From Wenzhouxiangella sp. (GTDB taxonomy: Bacteria > Pseudomonadota > Gammaproteobacteria > Xanthomonadales > Wenzhouxiangellaceae), in assembly GCA_007694055.1 (NCBI GenBank), contig RECK01000158.1, forward strand, positions 1 to 38,153: a stretch of DNA of 38,153 nucleotides. The letters run 5' to 3'. Below the pieces are notes generated by a model that did no database searches, was not told where the DNA came from, and saw nothing but the letters and a program-made list of their open reading frames with translations. Position numbers and translations under genes: made by a program. Of this stretch, positions 34,275 through 38,153 are shown piece by piece; position 1 is the first letter of the stretch, and each line of letters begins with the position of its first letter.

Positions 34275-36746
34275 TCAGGGTCGCCGCCACCAGGCGCGCC
34301 TGGCTGCGGATTCGGTCCGCGCATCCATGCACGGAGAGTACAAGCCGGGCTGGCTATCGGCAACGAAGGGCAGGGCCCTGGCATTGCTGCAATCCTCGCT
34401 GGCCAGCAACGGTGACGGCCAGTCGATCCAGTACCATTCGATGCCTTCCGGCCAGCTGCGTCCAGTGGCACTGACCGGCAGTCCGGAAAAGAGTTCGGCC
34501 CAGACCGGCAGTGCCGTGGCCGAACCGCTGATGCCGGCCGGGGCATTGTCATCGCGTCCGGTCCAGACCACTCCGAGCCAATCTTGAGTATATCCCACGA
34601 ACCAGGCATCCCTGCGGTCGTTGGTGGTGCCGGTCTTGCCACGCGCGCCTATGTCTGCCGGCAGGCGCCAGGACAGGCTGCGGGCCGTGCCCTCGGTGAC
34701 GGCGTGGCGCAGGGCGAAATCGAGCAAGGCCAGCGCCTCCCGATCACGAATCGGCCGCATGCGCATGGGGTAGCGCGCGATTTCGCTGCCCCGGGCATCG
34801 GTGACCTGGTTGATTGCCCGCAACGGGGTGCTGTAACCCTCGGCTGCCAGGGGTTGATAGAGCTGGGCAACCTGCAGTGGCGTCAGGTCGAGCGCGCCGA
34901 GAAACGCCGACGGGTGGGGGTCACTGCCGGGCTCCACGCCGAGCTGGCGCAGCAGACGGAACAGCCCGCTCAGGCCCAGCTCCTGGCCGAGTGCGACCGT
35001 GGCCTGGTTGTAGCTGAAGGCCAGGGCATCCATCAGCGGCACCTGGCCATGGCTGGTGCCGTCGTAGTTTCGTGGCTGCCAGGGTTCCTGGCCGGCAACA
35101 CGGATACTCAGCGGCTCGTCATGCAAGGTGGTGGCCAGGTGAAACCGCTCGGGCTGGGCCAGGGCAATCAGGTAGACAAAGGGCTTGATTACCGAGCCCA
35201 CCTGGCGTCGGGCGTCGAGGGCGCGGTTGAAGCCGCGACGGCCAGGCTGACGATCGCCAACCAGGGCCCGGATTTCGCCGGATGTGGGCTCCAGCAGGAT
35301 GATGGCGCCTTGTAGTTCGCCGGGTTGCCGTTCGACTTGGCTGAGGCCCTGGCTCAGTGCTCGTTCCGCCTGGCGCTGGGCCGAAGGGGACAGGGTCGTA
35401 TGAATCCTCAGGCCGGTTCCGCTCAAGTCGCGTTCGCGGTAATCACGGCGCAGCTGGCGGGCGACCAGCTCAAGGAAATCTCCGTAGCGCTGGCTGCGCT
35501 GACCGCGCTGGATATTGACATCCAGCGGTCGCCCCGTGCTGTCGCCATGGCTGGCCAGGTCGATCAGGCCGGTTTCCAGAAAGATGTCCAGGACCCGATC
35601 GCGTCGGTCCAGTGCGCGTTGCGGGTTGCGCACGGGGTGGTACCAGGAGGCACCCCGGACCATGCCGACCAGAAGTGCGATCTGCTCGGGCGCCAGGGCC
35701 TGGACCGGCAAGCCAAAGTAATGCTCGCTGGCGCGGCCGAATCCGTGGATGGCGCGCGGGCCGTCCTGGCCCAGGTAAACCTCGTTCAGATAGGCCTCGA
35801 GGATGGCGGCCTTGCCATAGCGTCGCTCCAGGCTGATGGCCATGATCGCTTCGTTGATCTTGCGCACCAGGCTGCGGTCTGGGCTCAGGAACAGGTTCTT
35901 GACCAGCTGCTGGGTGATGGTGGATCCACCCTGGACGACCTGGCCATGGCGCAGGTTCGTCCAGGCCGCTCGAATCATGCCGCGCGGGTCGATGCCGTGA
36001 TGATGGTTGAAACTGCGGTCCTCGACGGCCTGGATGCCGGCGACCAGCAGCGGCGGAAAATCCACCAGCGCCACCAGGGTGCGATCATTGTCGTCGAGGG
36101 GCAGCAGGGCACCGAGCTCGGCTGGCGGTACGCGCACCAGGCCGCTGCCCGGTGCACTGATGCGCTGCAGGTGGCGCACGGCATCCTGTTCGATCGATAA
36201 GCTGAGCCGGACTGCCGGTTCCGGGCCGTCGCCGTAAACGAATCCCGGCAGATGGAGATCCAGCTGCTGCCCGCTCTGGCGGAACCGGCCCGGCTGGGCG
36301 GGGTCGCCGCTGCGCAGACCGGCAGCGTCCAGCTCGACCAGCATGTCATCCAGGCTGATCTTCAGCCCGTCGTAGAGCTCCAGTGGCCGGGCGTAGACCC
36401 GGCTGTTCTGGGTCCACTGGCGCTCGGCGAAACGCATGCCCGCTTCCCGATCCAGCCACCACACCCACGGACCGGCCAGGCCGAGGGTCAGGCCGGCGGA
36501 GAACAGCAGCAAGGTAATAAAAAGACGACGCAGCACGGGCGTTATTGTAGGTGCAAACTCATCCGCTACGGGGCTTATCCAGTCCTTGGCCCGGTCCCAA
36601 GCCGCCGCGGTCCATGTCAAACCTGTCTCGGGTTTTCGATCAATCCACCGTTTCCAGCAATGAACCTCGTTTTCCGGGCCCATCAGGTCGCGGTCAATCC
36701 AACTGGCCAAGCTATAATGGGGGATTGGCCCTGAACTAGCTGGCAT
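34275..36746 (-). CDS. mrcB: Penicillin-binding protein 1B (bifunctional peptidoglycan synthase)
   Basis: An 823-residue class A PBP that polymerises lipid II and cross-links peptides. A short cytoplasmic tail is followed by a membrane helix (about 74-97) and a UB2H-type domain (about 105-190), which marks PBP1B rather than PBP1A. The GT51 domain carries Glu242 in VEDRSFNHHHGID and GGSTITQQLVKN. The transpeptidase has Ser518 in SVIKP, SYN at 578-580 and KTG at 704-706. The C-terminal tail has a Cys pair (786, 806). The ATG at 36746 would place the start over a TATAAT box serving the divergent gene; an internal ATG at 36683 (residue 22) is an alternative with no better ribosome binding site. 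Confidence 0.93.
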   Translation of the reverse strand: MPASSGPIPHYSLASWIDRDLMGPENEVHCWKRWIDRKPETGLTWTAAAWDRAKDWISPVADEFAPTITPVLRRLFITLLLFSAGLTLGLAGPWVWWLDREAGMRFAERQWTQNSRVYARPLELYDGLKISLDDMLVELDAAGLRSGDPAQPGRFRQSGQQLDLHLPGFVYGDGPEPAVRLSLSIEQDAVRHLQRISAPGSGLVRVPPAELGALLPLDDNDRTLVALVDFPPLLVAGIQAVEDRSFNHHHGIDPRGMIRAAWTNLRHGQVVQGGSTITQQLVKNLFLSPDRSLVRKINEAIMAISLERRYGKAAILEAYLNEVYLGQDGPRAIHGFGRASEHYFGLPVQALAPEQIALLVGMVRGASWYHPVRNPQRALDRRDRVLDIFLETGLIDLASHGDSTGRPLDVNIQRGQRSQRYGDFLELVARQLRRDYRERDLSGTGLRIHTTLSPSAQRQAERALSQGLSQVERQPGELQGAIILLEPTSGEIRALVGDRQPGRRGFNRALDARRQVGSVIKPFVYLIALAQPERFHLATTLHDEPLSIRVAGQEPWQPRNYDGTSHGQVPLMDALAFSYNQATVALGQELGLSGLFRLLRQLGVEPGSDPHPSAFLGALDLTPLQVAQLYQPLAAEGYSTPLRAINQVTDARGSEIARYPMRMRPIRDREALALLDFALRHAVTEGTARSLSWRLPADIGARGKTGTTNDRRDAWFVGYTQDWLGVVWTGRDDNAPAGISGSATALPVWAELFSGLPVSATGRSWPEGIEWYWIDWPSPLLASEDCSNARALPFVADSQPGLYSPCMDARTESAARRAWWRRP
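36713..36718 (+). promoter_or_regulatory. Consensus -10 box upstream of the glycosyltransferase gene
   Basis: A perfect TATAAT stands 73 bases before the ATG at 36791, giving a predicted start of transcription near 36725. No good -35 is found at 16-18 bases upstream (the sequence there reads GCGGTC), so it would depend on an activator or tolerate a poor -35. It lies within the first codons of mrcB if that gene starts at 36746. Confidence 0.35.
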
Positions 36747-36790
36747 ACCTTGCGTTTGCCGCTCCCGGTTTCGCTCAAGGCACCACCCTT

Positions 36791-38153
36791 ATGTCTACTC
36801 TTGCTTCCAGCGATCGCTCATGCGCGAATGTCATACCGCAGATCATCTGCAGGCCTGACCGGTACGGTCGCCTTGATTCGGTCTGGCTGGCGGCGGTACG
36901 CAAGTCATTTCCCGACGCGCAATTGTTTGCCCGGCCGGCCCAAGCCGGCGATCATGACCTTGCGTCCTTGCCGAGTGAGCGTGCATCGCTGACATCCTTG
37001 CTGGCAGCCATGCCCAACCGGGATCGCAATCCCGTTCTCGTTCTGGCCAGCGGTGTGTTCCCGGCGCCCAACATGCTCGAACGTCTGGCCGGAATGCTGA
37101 ACCATCCGGGCTGCCCGGATTTGACCTGGTTGCCCAATAATCGCGATGCTGACCTTAACCCTGCGGCCGGCTTGAATGAGGATGATGTTCCCGACGCGCT
37201 GGATTCGCTGGTAGCCGCCTGCGGCGCCCAGTGCTGGACTCGTTTCCAGCGGCAAGACGGCAGTGCCCTGCTACTGCGCGCCGGTGTCGACATGGCGGGC
37301 CGTGACCTGAACGAGATCGAGCAGGCGGTTGTCGACACCATGTGCCTGCATGATCCGAGCTTGCCGCGCAACCATGGAAAGTCGGGAACGCCAATCCAGC
37401 AGGCAGCCTTCGGGCAGGTCAGGCAGCGGCTGCAGAGCCTGCTGCAAGAGCAGGTGGATAGCCTGGCTTACATCGGATTCGACCCGCGCCCGGTCACGCT
37501 GCATATCACCCACGCCTGGGGCGGTGGCATCGCGCGCTGGATTCGCGATCAGTGCGAGCACGATGAGCAGGGGCTGCACCTGGTACTGACAGCGGCCGGA
37601 GAACCTGATGGCCAGGAGCATGGACAGCGCCTGTGCCTTTACGCACATGGCCCTGATCGTACTCGGCTGGCTGAATGGGTGCTGGAGCCTCCCATCGCCG
37701 ACACCGCCAGCCGTCATGCCCACTACGCCGAGCTGCTCGACGCCGTTCTTGCCCGCTACCGGGTCAGCCGCGTCCTGGTTTCCTCGTTGATCGGACACAG
37801 TCTGGACTGTTTGCGCACCGGTCTGCCCACCGGCCAGGTCCTGCACGATTTTTATCCGGCTTCCCCGGTTCTGGATATCGATCCGCAACGCTTCGTGGAC
37901 GAGGGCATCGGCTTCGACGTCGCTGCTGCCCTGTCCGGCGCTGGGCGTGCCTTTCAGTTCGCCAACCGATCGGTGTCCCACTGGCAGCATGTTCGGGCAA
38001 GCTGGCTGGAGACAGTTATCGAGCAGGGGACCCGACTGATTGCGCCGACTCGACACGTGGCGGCACGCTGGTCTCACCTTTTCCCCGGAAGTCTGGATGG
38101 TCGGATCGAGGTCATTGCCCACGGTCAGCCGCCGTCAAACCATGAAATGCAGG
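36791..38153 (+). CDS. Probable glycosyltransferase, incomplete at the right edge
   Basis: From the ATG at 36791 the frame is open without a stop through base 38153, giving 454 codons so far; the frame is closed upstream by a TAG at 36737. AAGG at 36777-36780 may serve as ribosome binding site. Residues about 20-190 resemble a nucleotide-sugar transferase-like N-terminal domain (VLVLASGVFPAPNMLERL, then TWLPNNRDADLNP). From about 236, HITHAWGGGIARWIRD resembles the glycine-rich start of GT4-type glycosyltransferases, followed by VSSLIGHSLDCLRTGLP, LHDFYPASPVLD (about 351) and RLIAPTRHVAARW. This two-part layout suggests a surface-polysaccharide glycosyltransferase. The UDP-sugar-binding C-terminal half would lie beyond the window. 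The specific sugar is unknown. Confidence 0.7.
   Translation, partial: MSTLASSDRSCANVIPQIICRPDRYGRLDSVWLAAVRKSFPDAQLFARPAQAGDHDLASLPSERASLTSLLAAMPNRDRNPVLVLASGVFPAPNMLERLAGMLNHPGCPDLTWLPNNRDADLNPAAGLNEDDVPDALDSLVAACGAQCWTRFQRQDGSALLLRAGVDMAGRDLNEIEQAVVDTMCLHDPSLPRNHGKSGTPIQQAAFGQVRQRLQSLLQEQVDSLAYIGFDPRPVTLHITHAWGGGIARWIRDQCEHDEQGLHLVLTAAGEPDGQEHGQRLCLYAHGPDRTRLAEWVLEPPIADTASRHAHYAELLDAVLARYRVSRVLVSSLIGHSLDCLRTGLPTGQVLHDFYPASPVLDIDPQRFVDEGIGFDVAAALSGAGRAFQFANRSVSHWQHVRASWLETVIEQGTRLIAPTRHVAARWSHLFPGSLDGRIEVIAHGQPPSNHEMQ

Noticed and set aside
1-38153. Search for CRISPR arrays, insertion sequences, phage genes, toxin-antitoxin pairs, defence genes or biosynthetic clusters.
   Set aside because: No regularly spaced repeats, transposase, integrase or defence motifs were seen; nearly every base is accounted for by housekeeping genes.

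Overview
The window is a 38 kb piece of a GC-rich bacterial chromosome made almost entirely of conserved housekeeping genes. The gene families and their order (nadD-rsfS-rlmH, rng-yhdP-tldD-pmbA, tpiA-secG-tRNA-Leu-nuoA-N, tsaB-yoaA, mrcB) point to a Gammaproteobacterium. A lineage near Xanthomonadales/Wenzhouxiangella seems most likely; that placement is inference from gene order and protein character, not from a search. I see no prophage, transposase, CRISPR array, defence island or toxin-antitoxin module.

Layout. 1-923: the last codons of nadD, then the ribosome-silencing factor RsfS and the 23S rRNA methyltransferase RlmH. 942-1499: maf on the minus strand, inverted relative to its neighbours. 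1595-9750: rng, yhdP (AsmA-like envelope protein), tldD and pmbA/tldE, all plus. 9771-11300: two minus-strand genes, a secreted YceI-family protein and a short-chain dehydrogenase. 11372-12669: tpiA, secG and a tRNA-Leu(GAG). 12772-27618: a complete fourteen-gene complex I operon, nuoA to nuoN, with separate nuoC and nuoD. 27619-28134: about 0.5 kb without a recognisable gene but with hairpins and one small ORF behind a perfect Shine-Dalgarno sequence. 28135-30051 (minus): a periplasmic-TPR diguanylate cyclase. 30166-31077: truB. 31108-36746 (minus): mrcB, a TPR lipoprotein, yoaA and tsaB in one transcription direction. 36791 to the right edge: a long incomplete plus-strand reading frame for a probable glycosyltransferase.

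How it fits together. The nuo operon encodes the whole proton-pumping NADH:quinone oxidoreductase: NADH module E-F-G, quinone module B-C-D-I-H, and membrane antiporter-like arm A-J-K-L-M-N. Most nuo junctions overlap or nearly touch. E/F, F/G, I/J and K/L instead carry short extra DNA, some of it forming mini-ORFs that overlap the flanking start or stop codons. The mrcB cluster pairs a bifunctional peptidoglycan synthase with a lipoprotein that looks like the Pseudomonas activator LpoP.

The points most worth a second look are: the unfinished glycosyltransferase gene and its shared upstream region with mrcB; the LpoP-like lipoprotein; mutually exclusive hairpins in the nuoA leader; the heptanucleotide tandem repeat between nuoE and nuoF; and the absence of rimP-nusA-infB-rbfA from the place next to truB where related genomes carry it. 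Nothing here is convincingly a wholly new multi-gene system.
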